From Legionella cincinnatiensis (GTDB lineage: Bacteria; Pseudomonadota; Gammaproteobacteria; Legionellales; Legionellaceae), in the NCBI RefSeq assembly GCF_900452415.1, contig NZ_UGNX01000001.1, positions 1,984,001 through 2,048,000 of the forward strand: 64,000 bases of DNA, written 5' to 3'. The first letter of the stretch is position 1, and every line of letters starts with the position of its first letter. This document shows positions 27,917 to 37,743 of this stretch, in pieces. The notes under the pieces were generated by a model, which saw only the letters and a list, made by a program, of their open reading frames with translations, ran no database searches and was not told the origin of the DNA. The translations under genes were made by a program, and so were the position numbers.

Positions 27917-28804
27917 CTAAATTGTCTTCAAACCTCGCACCGGAACATCCATGTGATATACATAATGTTTAATAATCTGCTCTGCTTGCTCACAAGTTAA
28001 TGGCTTGCTAATTGCACCTTCCATAAAATAATGCTGACAATCATATTTTACTACATCTGCTTCAAAGCCTGTTAAGGCAATAATAGGCACATGATGTTGT
28101 GTTTCTCTTTCCTTTTGTCGCAACTGCTTTGCCACTATATAACCAGAAGAATCTTCTAATCCTATATCCATCAACACCAAATCATATTTTCCTGGATAGA
28201 ACAACTCCACAGCACTATCTGCTGAACTTGCAATATCTACCTGACAATTTAGAGCGGTTAATAATGCTTTTTCAACATTCTGTGCGATAATATTATCTTC
28301 TACCATAAGAATTTTAGGCAAATAGTTTTCTTTTGAAACTTGCTCTACATTTTGAACACTTTTTGTATGTACTTCAATCTCGTCATTAGGCGTTAAATAA
28401 TTCAAAATAACAATCAAACCAATTAAGTCTTTATTACTATTATGCATTGGTATACGTGAAGATTGAAAGTAATAATTCTTACCTGAGTCATCTCTAATGG
28501 GTTTTTCTTGTACATTATGTTGTGGAATACCCGAAAAAATTACTTTCATATCATCCAGTTTTAACTCTTCTACTCTATCTTTATCCCAATGGCCAAATGC
28601 CTCCATCTGTTGATAAGGAGTACCATCCAAATCTTGAAGGGTATTTAGTCCTAGTAATTTTATAAAGTTATTGTTACATCCTTTCAAATTACAATTAGTG
28701 TCCAACCAATAAACAATATTGGGCATTGAATTAATAATTTCCATATAGTATTGATGAATAGAATCAATATCCTCTTGAGGTTTGTTTTTTGCGTAGGAAG
28801 ACAT
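27917..28804 (-). CDS. PAS domain plus receiver domain protein without a kinase module
   Basis: 295 residues. An N-terminal PAS domain (about 18-136; NSMPNIVYWLDTNCNLKGCN, later FGHWDK and PHNVQEKPI-like strands) is joined by a linker to a response-regulator receiver domain (about 163-285) with acidic pair E169/D170, phospho-acceptor D213 in LVLMDIG, T245 and K267. There is no histidine-kinase dimerisation or ATPase domain and no output domain, so it resembles a hybrid kinase from which the kinase core is missing. It could act as a phosphate sink or a sensor-gated single-domain regulator partnered with a kinase elsewhere. The start has a Shine-Dalgarno-like GGAG upstream (ATCGGAGTATTTGC on the minus strand). 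Confidence 0.88.
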   Translation of the reverse strand: MSSYAKNKPQEDIDSIHQYYMEIINSMPNIVYWLDTNCNLKGCNNNFIKLLGLNTLQDLDGTPYQQMEAFGHWDKDRVEELKLDDMKVIFSGIPQHNVQEKPIRDDSGKNYYFQSSRIPMHNSNKDLIGLIVILNYLTPNDEIEVHTKSVQNVEQVSKENYLPKILMVEDNIIAQNVEKALLTALNCQVDIASSADSAVELFYPGKYDLVLMDIGLEDSSGYIVAKQLRQKERETQHHVPIIALTGFEADVVKYDCQHYFMEGAISKPLTCEQAEQIIKHYVYHMDVPVRGLKTI

Positions 28805-29052
28805 GCAAATACTCCGATAAATTTAATTTGCATGTAAATTATAGTACAGATTAATTAACGTGAATTCGACATAAAAAAGCATTCGTGTGCTTCTTAAATA
28901 TCGCTAAACGAAATAAGATAAAAACAGCTCAAATAAATTAGCTATTTTTCATATAGAACGTACATAGATTACTTTAATTATAAATCATTTTCCGAAATAG
29001 CCCAAAATTATGGCTACTAAATACATAACGGTTGCTACTTTTAGGGTGGTTC

Positions 29053-29766
29053 TTAACCAATAATCCATTCTATTTGATTTTTCAAGTCAATTGATATCTC
29101 TGACAGTTCTTCAAGCTCATAATCCATATATACATTTTCAGCCGAGCAATTTGCTTGATGCTGCAAAATCCTCTTATCACGTTCTTGATGTAACCATAAA
29201 ATCTGAGGGGTAAATAGATGAAGAATTCCTTCTACCCATTTGTCAAGTACTTGCCAATATGGATCATTAATTAAAGTCATTTTGTAGCGTTTTATCAGAC
29301 GAGCAGCGTGTTCAGAGTCATACCAAATTTCAGAGGTTACCCATCGATTTACAGTAAATAAGCGAATTGGTTGCCCAAATTGATTCATGCCGATCGCTAC
29401 CAAATGTGTCATAGGATTGTCAATGTATCTATCCCAATCTGTTAAAGGCGCGGGTTTGATGCTTTTAGGAATATGTTTATAACGTAAAAAACAATGAAAA
29501 TGGCCATGCTCCGTACTTTCGTAATTTTCACGGTGACAGTGATAAAAATATTGCGCTCCAGTTTTATGATCGATACGGTCTCCTTGTGGATAATGATTCA
29601 TTCGCTCAAAACGTCGTTTATTTTTTAAGGTATAATGAAGAATGCTTTTCCCTTTGTTAGAGGTCATTAATTGTTGTGCTTCTAAAACTTGTTGCGCATA
29701 GCCTAAATAAACTTTTTTATGCCATCTGCTAAGTTGGGGTAAATTGAATTCTGAGTGAATAATCAT
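29053..29766 (-). CDS. DUF6969-like protein
   Basis: 237 residues, soluble, without signal peptide. Characteristic elements are HYPQGDRIDHKTGAQYFYHC followed by HRENYESTEHGHFHCFLRY, then HLVAIGMNQFGQPIRLFTVN and a long helical end. From memory this matches a conserved family of unknown function (DUF6969). The many conserved histidines (HCHRE, EHGHFH) suggest metal binding. It lies 76 bases downstream of the gene for a Cys-rich exported peptide on the same strand, with a hairpin between them, so a shared role in metal handling is possible but not shown. Confidence 0.65.
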   Translation of the reverse strand: MIIHSEFNLPQLSRWHKKVYLGYAQQVLEAQQLMTSNKGKSILHYTLKNKRRFERMNHYPQGDRIDHKTGAQYFYHCHRENYESTEHGHFHCFLRYKHIPKSIKPAPLTDWDRYIDNPMTHLVAIGMNQFGQPIRLFTVNRWVTSEIWYDSEHAARLIKRYKMTLINDPYWQVLDKWVEGILHLFTPQILWLHQERDKRILQHQANCSAENVYMDYELEELSEISIDLKNQIEWIIG

Positions 29767-29799
29767 ATCCTTACTACATTAAGAGAAGACAAGGTAATG

Positions 29800-29823
29800 A
29801 AGAGGTAGTAGAAACTACCTCTT
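29800..29823 (-). terminator. Hairpin between the Cys-rich peptide gene and the DUF6969 gene
   Basis: Perfect 10-bp stem AAGAGGTAGT / ACTACCTCTT around a 4-base loop at 29810-29813. The following minus-strand bases are only moderately T-rich, so it may be a partial terminator or processing hairpin that lowers expression of the downstream gene. Confidence 0.6.
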
Positions 29824-29842
29824 TACAGAATAAAACTGCTGA

Positions 29843-30052
29843 TTAGTCACCAGAGCAACCACCACAGCCTTTGCAACCCTTACAACCTTTGCAGCCAGTA
29901 CAACCTTTACAACCGTTGCAACCTTTACAACCTTTACAACCATTGCAAGAGCTTGAAGTAGCTGGAGTAGAAGCATCTGCATAAGCAACAGAAACTACAG
30001 GAGCTGCTAATACAGTTAGTAGTGCGGCTACCGCCATTGTTGATTTTTTCAT
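29843..30052 (-). CDS. Exported peptide with 11-cysteine CxG repeat tail
   Basis: 69 residues from ATG 30052, which has GGAAG 9 bases upstream; an upstream ATG at 30106 has no such site and would hide the signal. A Sec signal peptide (MKKSTMAVAALLTVLAAPVV...AYA) leads to a short linker and then an uninterrupted run of C-x-G triplets with 11 cysteines, two thirds of them CKG. This resembles the low-complexity Cys-rich tails of periplasmic metal-buffering peptides (bufferin-like), although the usual DUF692 and BufC-type partner genes are absent. It likely binds a soft metal in the periplasm. Codon usage in the repeat alternates synonymous codons, so the repeat is under protein-level selection. 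Confidence 0.8.
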   Translation of the reverse strand: MKKSTMAVAALLTVLAAPVVSVAYADASTPATSSSCNGCKGCKGCNGCKGCTGCKGCKGCKGCGGCSGD

Positions 30053-30463
30053 AATTTTTACTTCCTTGATAGTTAATGATTTTTTAACCCAATTAGATAT
30101 TAGCAAATAAATTAAGATTTTGCTTCTTTTTTTAATAAAAAATTTGAGTTATTAATAGGGTTTTTGACAATTTATTCTGCTCTCTTGCGTGTTCTGCTTA
30201 TGCACTGAAGATCCAGTAGGTACTTAGAATGAGGGTCGCTAAAGCTCTATCCTAGGATTCGAAACAGCGCCTCGCGCTTGCTAAACCCAAACACCCCAAG
30301 CAAAGCAAGGATCAAAAGCATTTTTTTAGTTTTCAACTTTATGGAACTTCCGGGCATAAATCACAGTCGTAAGATACTGAATGAATAGTCAACAGCCCCT
30401 ATACTTTTCTTAAAAATTTTCATGAGGCATGTAGAATAGATTATAAAGTATGAGTCACAATTT
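30053..30463. other. Intergenic stretch upstream of the Cys-rich peptide
   Basis: About 410 bases. The part next to the Cys-rich gene is very A/T rich and probably carries its promoter; the middle (30180-30330) has higher GC and no open frame, repeat or tRNA-like fold that I can support. Confidence 0.4.
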
Positions 30464-31309
30464 TTACGATAACTCTTTTTTAGAAGTGGATGAAAGAATT
30501 TTATCAAGCATCTTGGTAGTTAAAATTCTTTTTAGAAAAATCATTAAATGAGAAGGAATAGTGATCGGGTATTTTGCTTTAGGTCTTTTAGACTCTATTG
30601 CGTGATGCAATTTTTTGATCACCGCATCTGGCTGCCTAGTAAAAATAGAAGCAGATTTTTTCTGTTTAAATTCCTCTAACATACGCTCATATTGCTTGCT
30701 AAAATAACTATGTTGTTTATCTATATAATTTAAAGAATTATCAACACAATTATCCCTGAAACGGCTCTCTATAGGCCCTGGTTCCACAGTAATAACATCA
30801 ATTCCTGATGATTGTAATTCTAGCCTTAAGGTATCACTGACACCTTCTACGGCATATTTTGAAGCATTGTATGCACCACGAAAAGGCATACTAATAATCC
30901 CCAGTATGGAACTAATATTAATAATACGACCATGTCCCTGTTGACGCATAATAGGAATAGCTAGGTTTGTAAGTTCAACCAAACCGAAGACATTTGTTTC
31001 AAACTGAGCACGCAATACATCACGAGTAATATCCTCCAAAGCTCCTGCTTGACCATATCCCGCATTATTAATTAAAACATCTATTCGCCCTTCTGTTTGG
31101 GCGAGCACCTTTTCAAAGGCGCTTTGAATCGAAGATGAATCAGAAACATCCAGCTGAACGGCCTCAAGTCCAATGTTTAATAACTTTTCAACATCTTCTT
31201 TTTTTCTACATGAGCCAATTACTCTATGCCCTCTTTTTTTTAAAGCAAATGCAGCATCAAAGCCAATACCACTTGAACATCCAGTAATTAGAATTATTTT
31301 TTCCTTCAT
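30464..31309 (-). CDS. Short-chain dehydrogenase/reductase (SDR)
   Basis: 281 residues with all classical SDR motifs: cofactor loop TGCSSGIG, NNAG (in LINNAGYGQAG), catalytic Ser in INISSILG, and YNASKYAVEG with catalytic Tyr and Lys; then VEPGPIES. The overall pattern resembles the family often labelled oxidoreductase or 3-alpha-hydroxysteroid-dehydrogenase-like, with a long C-terminal helix reaching a basic end (IFLKRILTTKMLDKIL). The substrate is unknown; lipids or retinol-like alcohols are typical for this subgroup. Divergent from the next gene with a 170-base A/T-rich promoter region between them. Confidence 0.88.
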   Translation of the reverse strand: MKEKIILITGCSSGIGFDAAFALKKRGHRVIGSCRKKEDVEKLLNIGLEAVQLDVSDSSSIQSAFEKVLAQTEGRIDVLINNAGYGQAGALEDITRDVLRAQFETNVFGLVELTNLAIPIMRQQGHGRIINISSILGIISMPFRGAYNASKYAVEGVSDTLRLELQSSGIDVITVEPGPIESRFRDNCVDNSLNYIDKQHSYFSKQYERMLEEFKQKKSASIFTRQPDAVIKKLHHAIESKRPKAKYPITIPSHLMIFLKRILTTKMLDKILSSTSKKELS

Positions 31310-31521
31310 TTATTGATCCGAAATAGTTCACAAAATAATTTATAATCGATAATTCTAAATGTAACAATAGGTTTGTTGATAATTGATTTGTGAACTTTAT
31401 CTTAAAATAATTAAGGTGAAGTTAATAAATATTACTTAAGTGTAAAATTTAATCAAAGAATCTATTTCTGATTTAACTTCTAGTGCTAACCTGTGCCTAC
31501 ATTAATCGCGGAGAAATTATC

Positions 31522-32160
31522 ATGCCTTTTTTTCAAAAGAACTCTCACACAACCGCAGTAGAAAAAATTAACGCTGCTAAAAATTTGTTAGCGCAAAAAC
31601 AACTAACAGAGGAACAAACAGAATTTTTCTTTGAGATGTTAAATGCTCGCATTAATGATTTTGAAACCGCATTAAAGAAAAACCTTGAGTCTTATGAGCG
31701 AGAACAAATAATAGATCAATACAACCGTTTCGCTAAGGCCTTATTTCATTGTTTATCCAAACCTGAATCTACTCTTTTTTATACAAATAATTATCATAAT
31801 TTCAAATATTATCCTGTTGGAATTAATGATGTAATAAAAAAAGACCCTATAAACCAGAACATTTCAATCGCCACCGCTGTCTTAGGTGCAGCCCTTATCC
31901 TAGCATCTTTAGCTGCCTTTGCATTTAACCCACTTATCGGAGCCATACTTTTACCTATTGGAATTACCTTATTAGCCCCCGCTTGTCTTTATTTATTAAC
32001 ACCAGAGTCCCTTGATACGACTTCAAAAAAACTTGAAGAGAAAATTATTTTCCAAACAGGAGCAAAATTAATCAAACCTTCTCTAAACTTTGATGAAATG
32101 CAAGAGCTTGATACCTCTGAATATACTTTTGATACCCCCGTATACACTACCCCAATGTAA
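31522..32160 (+). CDS. Hypothetical protein with a central membrane hairpin
   Basis: About 212 residues from ATG 31522 (GGAG 9 bases upstream; the ATG at 31483 is unlikely). N-terminal half: soluble helices (EKINAAKNLLAQKQLTEEQT). Then two close hydrophobic helices (ATAVLGAALILASLAAFAF and GAILLPIGITLLAPACLYLL), and a short C-terminal tail with Thr/Tyr-rich end (SEYTFDTPVYTTPM). This architecture recurs in a group of paralogous Legionella hypothetical proteins, some of them Dot/Icm substrates, but I cannot place it in a named family. It lies upstream of acnA on the same strand, 83 bases apart. Confidence 0.75.
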   Translation: MPFFQKNSHTTAVEKINAAKNLLAQKQLTEEQTEFFFEMLNARINDFETALKKNLESYEREQIIDQYNRFAKALFHCLSKPESTLFYTNNYHNFKYYPVGINDVIKKDPINQNISIATAVLGAALILASLAAFAFNPLIGAILLPIGITLLAPACLYLLTPESLDTTSKKLEEKIIFQTGAKLIKPSLNFDEMQELDTSEYTFDTPVYTTPM

Positions 32161-32243
32161 AAAGCTAAAGTGAATTTTATAAGATCTCATGGAATTTTCT
32201 TAAATTTGAGCTATCATTCAATTTTTGATTTCAGGAGCTTTTT

Positions 32244-34919
32244 ATGAAAGTAGGTCGTGACAGCTTGTCAACAAAATGCGTATTGCAAGTAGACGATAAA
32301 ACATATCATTATTTTAGTGTAAAGGAAGCTGAGCATAAACATTTTAAAGGTATTAATCGTCTCCCGTACTCTCTAAAAGTTCTTCTAGAAAATCTATTAC
32401 GCTTTGAAGATGACAATACTGTTACTACCAAGGACATTAAAGCCATTGCAGAATGGTTGCATAAGAAAACATCGCAGCATGAAATTGCATTTAGACCTGC
32501 GCGCGTGCTCATGCAGGATTTTACGGGGGTACCTGCTGTAGTTGACCTCGCTGCCATGCGTGCTGCGATTGCAAAAATGGGAGGTAATCCCGATAAAATT
32601 TCCCCACTTTCTCCGGTTGATTTGGTTATTGACCATTCAGTAATGGTAGATAAATTTGGGACTCAGGATGCTTTAACAGTCAATACCGAAATTGAACTAA
32701 AGCGTAATAAAGAGCGCTATGAGTTTTTACGTTGGGGACAAAAAGCTTTTGATAATTTTCAAGTTGTTCCACCAGGAACGGGCATCTGCCATCAAGTAAA
32801 TCTTGAATACCTGGGGCAAACTGTATGGAGCAGTGATGATAATGGCAATTTATATGCTTATCCAGATACCCTGGTTGGAACCGATTCTCATACAACTATG
32901 ATTAATGGTCTCGGTATTTTAGGTTGGGGAGTGGGCGGCATCGAAGCAGAAGCAGCAATGTTAGGACAACCTGTATCGATGCTCATACCCGAAGTGATCG
33001 GATTTAAATTATCTGGAAAAATGAAAGAAGGGATCACGGCAACTGATCTCGTACTTACTGTAACACAAATGCTTAGAAAAAAAGGTGTTGTTGGCAAGTT
33101 TGTTGAGTTTTATGGCCCTGGTTTGAGTGATTTGCCACTCGCTGATCGAGCAACTATTTCTAATATGGCCCCTGAATATGGAGCAACATGTGGATTTTTC
33201 CCAATAGATAAGGAAACCATTCGTTATCTCGATTTAACAGGACGCGATAAACATACTGTCGCCCTAGTTGAAGCCTATGCTAAAGCTCAAGGCATGTGGT
33301 ATGACAAAGATAGTGAAGATCCCGTGTTTACTGATACATTAGAACTTGATTTAAGTACTATTGTACCTTCGTTAGCAGGCCCCAAAAGACCTCAGGATAA
33401 AGTAACTCTTAGCACATTACCTGTTGAATTTTCTAACTTCCTTAAAGAAGCGGGCAAAGAAAACGAGAAAGATACTTCATTTACAGTTAAAAATCATGAT
33501 TTTCAAATGAAACATGGAAATGTAGCTATTGCTGCGATCACCAGTTGTACTAACACATCCAATCCAAGCGTGCTCATGGCCGCAGGTCTAGTCGCTAAAA
33601 AAGCAGTTGAAAAAGGACTTAAGCGTAAACCTTGGGTTAAATCCTCTTTAGCTCCAGGCTCCAAAGTTGTTACTGATTATCTTAAACAAGCTGGGTTACA
33701 ATCTTATTTAGATCAATTGGGTTTTAATTTAGTAGGCTATGGTTGTACAACTTGTATCGGTAATTCAGGCCCACTTCCTGATGCAATTTCTCACTGCATC
33801 AGTGATAATGATCTGGTTGTTTCTGCAGTTTTATCAGGAAATCGTAATTTTGAAGGACGAGTTCATCCTCAAGTTAGAGCAAACTGGTTAGCTTCTCCAC
33901 CTTTAGTTGTTATCTATGCATTATGTGGAACAACGACGATTGATCTCAGTAAAGAACCAATAGGCCAAGATGATCATGGTAACGCTGTCTATTTGAAAGA
34001 TATTTGGCCCTCAAATGCAGAAATTGCCGCTGAAGTATCAAAAGTTACAGGCAGTATGTTCCGCAAAGAATATTCCGAAGTATTTCGTGGTGACGAGCAT
34101 TGGCAAGCAATTAAAACCAGTAGCGGTAAGACTTATGAATGGAATGAGGACTCAACTTACATCCAACATCCACCATTTTTTGATAACTTAAAAGCCAAAC
34201 CAGATCCAATTAAGCCAATCAAACAAGCTTATGTCCTAGCTCTGTTTGGTGACTCAATTACTACTGATCATATCTCTCCTGCAGGCTCAATTAAAGCGAA
34301 CTCTCCCGCGGGTTTATATTTAAAATCTAAAGGAGTGGATGAAAAAGAATTCAATTCTTATGGTTCTCGACGTGGTAACCATGAAGTAATGATGCGGGGT
34401 ACTTTTGCAAATATTCGTATTCGCAACGAAATGACCCCTGGCCAAGAAGGAGGAATTACACGTTATATCCCCTCAGGTGAAATCATGCCAATTTATGATG
34501 CGGCGATGCTCTATCAGCAACATCATCATGATCTCGTTATCATTGCAGGAAAGGAATACGGTACAGGATCATCAAGAGATTGGGCGGCAAAAGGCACTAA
34601 TTTACTTGGGGTTAAGGCAGTAATTACCGAAAGCTTTGAACGTATCCATCGTTCTAATTTAATTGGGATGGGGGTTTTACCTTTACAATTTTGCAATGAT
34701 ATGACACGTAAGACTTTGAATCTAAAAGGAGATGAACGAATTAGTATCGATGTGTCTGACTCATTAAAACCTGGTTCAATGATCCCAGTAACAATAGAGC
34801 GTGCGGATGGCCAAGTAGAACAAATTCAAACCTTATGCCGTATCGATACCGCTGATGAATTAGAGTACTATAAAAATGGAGGTATTTTGCAGTACGTTCT
34901 AAGAAATTTATGTGCCTGA
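32244..34919 (+). CDS. acnA: Aconitate hydratase A
   Basis: Isomerises citrate to isocitrate in the TCA cycle through a 4Fe-4S cluster. 891 residues, the normal AcnA size. Cluster ligands are in [10 protein letters not shown] and [11 protein letters not shown]; substrate residues in [13 protein letters not shown] and the swivel-domain motif [14 protein letters not shown]. The ATG at 32244 has AGGAG 8 bases upstream. In Legionella aconitase is one of the most abundant iron proteins. A perfect-arm hairpin lies about 100 bases after the stop. The next gene is an amino-acid permease on the same strand, probably separately transcribed. Confidence 0.98.
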   Translation: MKVGRDSLSTKCVLQVDDKTYHYFSVKEAEHKHFKGINRLPYSLKVLLENLLRFEDDNTVTTKDIKAIAEWLHKKTSQHEIAFRPARVLMQDFTGVPAVVDLAAMRAAIAKMGGNPDKISPLSPVDLVIDHSVMVDKFGTQDALTVNTEIELKRNKERYEFLRWGQKAFDNFQVVPPGTGICHQVNLEYLGQTVWSSDDNGNLYAYPDTLVGTDSHTTMINGLGILGWGVGGIEAEAAMLGQPVSMLIPEVIGFKLSGKMKEGITATDLVLTVTQMLRKKGVVGKFVEFYGPGLSDLPLADRATISNMAPEYGATCGFFPIDKETIRYLDLTGRDKHTVALVEAYAKAQGMWYDKDSEDPVFTDTLELDLSTIVPSLAGPKRPQDKVTLSTLPVEFSNFLKEAGKENEKDTSFTVKNHDFQMKHGNVAIAAITSCTNTSNPSVLMAAGLVAKKAVEKGLKRKPWVKSSLAPGSKVVTDYLKQAGLQSYLDQLGFNLVGYGCTTCIGNSGPLPDAISHCISDNDLVVSAVLSGNRNFEGRVHPQVRANWLASPPLVVIYALCGTTTIDLSKEPIGQDDHGNAVYLKDIWPSNAEIAAEVSKVTGSMFRKEYSEVFRGDEHWQAIKTSSGKTYEWNEDSTYIQHPPFFDNLKAKPDPIKPIKQAYVLALFGDSITTDHISPAGSIKANSPAGLYLKSKGVDEKEFNSYGSRRGNHEVMMRGTFANIRIRNEMTPGQEGGITRYIPSGEIMPIYDAAMLYQQHHHDLVIIAGKEYGTGSSRDWAAKGTNLLGVKAVITESFERIHRSNLIGMGVLPLQFCNDMTRKTLNLKGDERISIDVSDSLKPGSMIPVTIERADGQVEQIQTLCRIDTADELEYYKNGGILQYVLRNLCA

Positions 34920-35017
34920 TATAAAATTGGGTTGGATTTTAGCTTAGCAGTAATCTGGTTTTTCTAAAAAAGAAACTTTGATAGTGAAATACTCAATAAG
35001 TATACATCCCTCCTGTA

Positions 35018-35049
35018 GATATCCCGTACGTTTAAACGCGCGGGATATC
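35018..35049. other. GC-armed inverted repeat downstream of acnA
   Basis: GATATCCCG (35018-35026) and CGGGATATC (35041-35049) are perfect inverted arms; the loop contains a second palindrome CGTTTAAACG. No T tract follows, so it is not a typical intrinsic terminator; it may stabilise the acnA mRNA end or bind a protein. Confidence 0.6.
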
Positions 35050-35149
35050 GAAAATTCTTAGATAGGCATTTGATAGAAACCAACCGATAGTAACTCTACA
35101 TCCAAGTTATTGGCGGTTTAACCTAGACCGCAATTATTAAGGATTAATC

Positions 35150-36520
35150 ATGAATCACCCCAAAAAGGTTTTAAGCGTCTTCTCTTTGGTAATGATTAAC
35201 GTAATCGCTGTTGATAGTCTACGCACCCTACCCATCAGTGCAAAATTAGGACTATCCTTAATATCCTATTACGTTGTTGCCGCATTCGCTTTTTTTATTC
35301 CGGTTTCTCTTGTAGCAGCAGAATTAGCAACAGCATTTCCCAATACTGGGGGAATCTATGTGTGGGTTCGTGAAGCGTTTGGCAAACGAGCGGCGTTTAT
35401 CACAATTTGGCTTCAATGGATATATAACGTAGTTTGGTATCCTACTATACTTGCATTTATAGCGGCTACACTATCGTATTTATTCGCTCCTGAATTAGGA
35501 AATAATAAATTTTATTTATTAAGCACTGTACTCGTATTATTTTGGTTATTCACCATCCTCAATTGTTTCGGGATGAAAATATCAAGCATCCTGAGCACCA
35601 TTGGCGCAACCATTGGTACAATATTTCCGATGCTTTTCATTATTGTTCTCGCTGTATTTTGGGGAATGGAAGGAAAACCAATAGCCGTAGGTTACTCTTC
35701 TAATTTGTTACCGAACTTTGAGTCGTTAGGTAATTTATCACTTTTTGCGGTTGTCTTATTTGGTTTACTCGGCATGGAAATGTCTGCTGTGCATGCAGAA
35801 GAAGTTAAAAATCCTCAACACGATTATCCAAAAGCATTGTTTTATTCAACAATATTGGTTATTTCTACTCTTTCTTTAGGCTCCTTAGCGATTGTTATGG
35901 TCGTTCCTAATGAAAACTTAAGTGTCGTATCCGGGCTTATTGATGCTTATGCGGTATTTTTTAAAGCGTATCATATGCCTTGGATGACCTCAATAATCGC
36001 TGTGTTAATTATTTTAGGTGGACTTAGTGGTGTGTCAGCATGGATTATTGGGCCAACTAAAGGATTAATGGTCTCTGCACGTGATGGTTCCTTACCCGCA
36101 AGGTTTGCACAAACTAACAAATATGGCGTTCCAACGAACATTCTTTTGGCTCAAGCTCTGATTTTTACCATTTTAAGTACCGCTTTTATTTTGCTGGACT
36201 CTATCAATGCTGCCTATTGGATGCTCAGTGATTTATGCGCTCAAATGGCGTTATTAGTGTATGTCTTCATGTTTGCAGCAGCTATTAAGCTAAGATATAG
36301 CAAACCCCATCAACATCGAGCATATACTATTCCTGGAGGCAATAAAGTCATGTGGCTTGTATCGGGAATAGGTATTTTGTGTTGTCTCGTTGCTATTCTT
36401 ATTGGTTTTGTACCACCCACTCAAATTCCAGTAGGCAATGTAATCATTTTTGAATCATTTCTAATTGGCGGATTAATTCTATTTGTATTAATTCCATGGT
36501 TTCTGGCTAAAAAACATTGA
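35150..36520 (+). CDS. APC-family amino-acid permease (GadC-like)
   Basis: Inner-membrane transporter of 456 residues with about 12 helices. The start of the first helix and IPVSLVAAELATAFPNTGGIYVW are typical of the amino-acid/polyamine/organocation family, and the overall pattern (WLQWIYNVVWYPT, GPTKGLMVSARDGSLP) is closest to the glutamate:GABA antiporter / YjeM branch. Legionella use amino acids as main carbon source, so uptake or exchange of an amino acid is the likely job; the exact substrate cannot be read. A strong bidirectional terminator follows the stop, isolating it from the convergent hydrolase gene. Confidence 0.87.
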   Translation: MNHPKKVLSVFSLVMINVIAVDSLRTLPISAKLGLSLISYYVVAAFAFFIPVSLVAAELATAFPNTGGIYVWVREAFGKRAAFITIWLQWIYNVVWYPTILAFIAATLSYLFAPELGNNKFYLLSTVLVLFWLFTILNCFGMKISSILSTIGATIGTIFPMLFIIVLAVFWGMEGKPIAVGYSSNLLPNFESLGNLSLFAVVLFGLLGMEMSAVHAEEVKNPQHDYPKALFYSTILVISTLSLGSLAIVMVVPNENLSVVSGLIDAYAVFFKAYHMPWMTSIIAVLIILGGLSGVSAWIIGPTKGLMVSARDGSLPARFAQTNKYGVPTNILLAQALIFTILSTAFILLDSINAAYWMLSDLCAQMALLVYVFMFAAAIKLRYSKPHQHRAYTIPGGNKVMWLVSGIGILCCLVAILIGFVPPTQIPVGNVIIFESFLIGGLILFVLIPWFLAKKH

Positions 36521-36553
36521 TGATTAAAAATTTATGCTTGATTATTTTAATTT

Positions 36554-36580
36554 AAAACCCGAGTACGTTACTCGGGTTTT
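36554..36580. terminator. Bidirectional Rho-independent terminator
   Basis: Perfect 12-bp stem AAAACCCGAGTA / TACTCGGGTTTT with loop CGT. A and T runs on both sides let it end transcription of the permease on plus and the alpha/beta hydrolase on minus. Confidence 0.92.
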
Positions 36581-36599
36581 AGCAGACCAACTTCTCACT

Positions 36600-37448
36600 C
36601 TAATAAGTAAACTTATCAATCACAGATTGATTCCACAAATTTGGTTGTTCTAAATTAGATAAATGTCTTGCATTAGCTAAAATAACAAGTTGACTATTTT
36701 TAGAAAGAGCATGCATAGCGACACTTTGTTGCGGAGAAATTACCCTATCAAATTCGCCTGTTATAATAAGCACGGGTACTGTAGTTGTAGCTAACACCTC
36801 TGAAGTAGCCTCACGTAATGCCATGCCGCGTAATGCAGAAGCAATAGCAGTTGGTTTTTGCTGCGTTAAAATATGATAAAGATAGGCTATGGTTTGCTCC
36901 GAAGCATTTGGAGAAAGAGCTTTTGCCATAAATCCATTTCTTAGATTATCTATTCCATTTTCCAATACATCAAGAGCTGTACTTTCTCGCGTAGCTTTCG
37001 TTTCTTGGCTATCAGCTATAGCTTGAGTATTAGAAAGCACCAATCCTGCTGTTTGATTTGCGTATTTTTGCAAAAATGCAAGAGCGATATATCCACCCAT
37101 TGACTCACCCGCAATAATCGCTTTATCAATGTTTAAGTAATCTAACAAGTGTTTTACTTCATCCGCATATTCACTCATAGAGACTGCCCTTCCATCCACC
37201 TCTGATGATTGACCAAAGCCCCATAAATCTAAAGTAATAACATGAAAATGCTTTTTTAGCCCATCCAGTTGAGGTTGCCATAAGCGTTGATCGGTTGGAA
37301 ATGCGTGAATAAGTACAAGAGGTTTTCCCTGACCTGCTTCAGTATAAGAAATAAATCGATTTGAATCAGGCAGCTTCATTGTTGAGGCGAACAGCGTATT
37401 ATTGAAAAAACAAAAAAATAGAAGAAGAATTGAGAGGGATCGTTTCAT
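36600..37448 (-). CDS. Exported alpha/beta hydrolase
   Basis: 282 residues with a Sec signal peptide (MKRSLSILLLFFCFFNNTLFAS). Alpha/beta hydrolase fold: oxyanion region LIHAFPTDQRLW, nucleophile elbow GESMGG (S116), acid GEFDRVIS and histidine ANARHLSNLEQP. The signal peptide places it in the periplasm or outside the cell, where it may cleave an ester or lactone. Convergent with the permease gene and separated from it by a shared terminator. Upstream lies a repeat element. Start ATG at 37448 is preceded by GGAG (ATGGAGTAATTTATA on the minus strand). Confidence 0.88.
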   Translation of the reverse strand: MKRSLSILLLFFCFFNNTLFASTMKLPDSNRFISYTEAGQGKPLVLIHAFPTDQRLWQPQLDGLKKHFHVITLDLWGFGQSSEVDGRAVSMSEYADEVKHLLDYLNIDKAIIAGESMGGYIALAFLQKYANQTAGLVLSNTQAIADSQETKATRESTALDVLENGIDNLRNGFMAKALSPNASEQTIAYLYHILTQQKPTAIASALRGMALREATSEVLATTTVPVLIITGEFDRVISPQQSVAMHALSKNSQLVILANARHLSNLEQPNLWNQSVIDKFTY

Positions 37449-37526
37449 TATAAATTACTCCATTAATTTGTAGCTTCCTATTATCTTAAATAGGCACTTA
37501 ACATGTGTTTGGAATCTAGTTAAGGA

Positions 37527-37649
37527 AACTTAAGGTACTTATCGTCGTCCTCGCGAAAGCGGGGACCCATTTTGATTTTGACACAATGTTAAAATAAAAA
37601 TGGATTTCCGCTTTCGCGAAAATGACAAAGCCTTAAGTTGATGCCATTA
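37527..37649. repeat. Dispersed palindromic repeat element
   Basis: Ends AACTTAAGG (37527-37535) and CCTTAAGTT (37631-37639) are inverted. Inside, GTCCTCGCGAAAGCGG (about 37547-37562) faces CCGCTTTCGCGAAAATGAC (about 37608-37626). The right end CCTTAAGTTGATGCCATTA is identical to that of the element at 13567-13713, while the interior differs. Confidence 0.7.
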
Positions 37650-37743
37650 CCCGAACAGTTCGTAGTAAAGAATCCAGCAAAGCAAGAACTCAAGCTTTAG
37701 TCAATTCCAAGATCTTGTTTGCTGCCCCCTGACTACCTATCAA

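Noticed and set aside
29850-29945. Regular short repeats that could suggest a CRISPR array
   Set aside because: Period is about 9 bases and in frame with the CxG protein repeat; no spacers of constant length and no cas genes.
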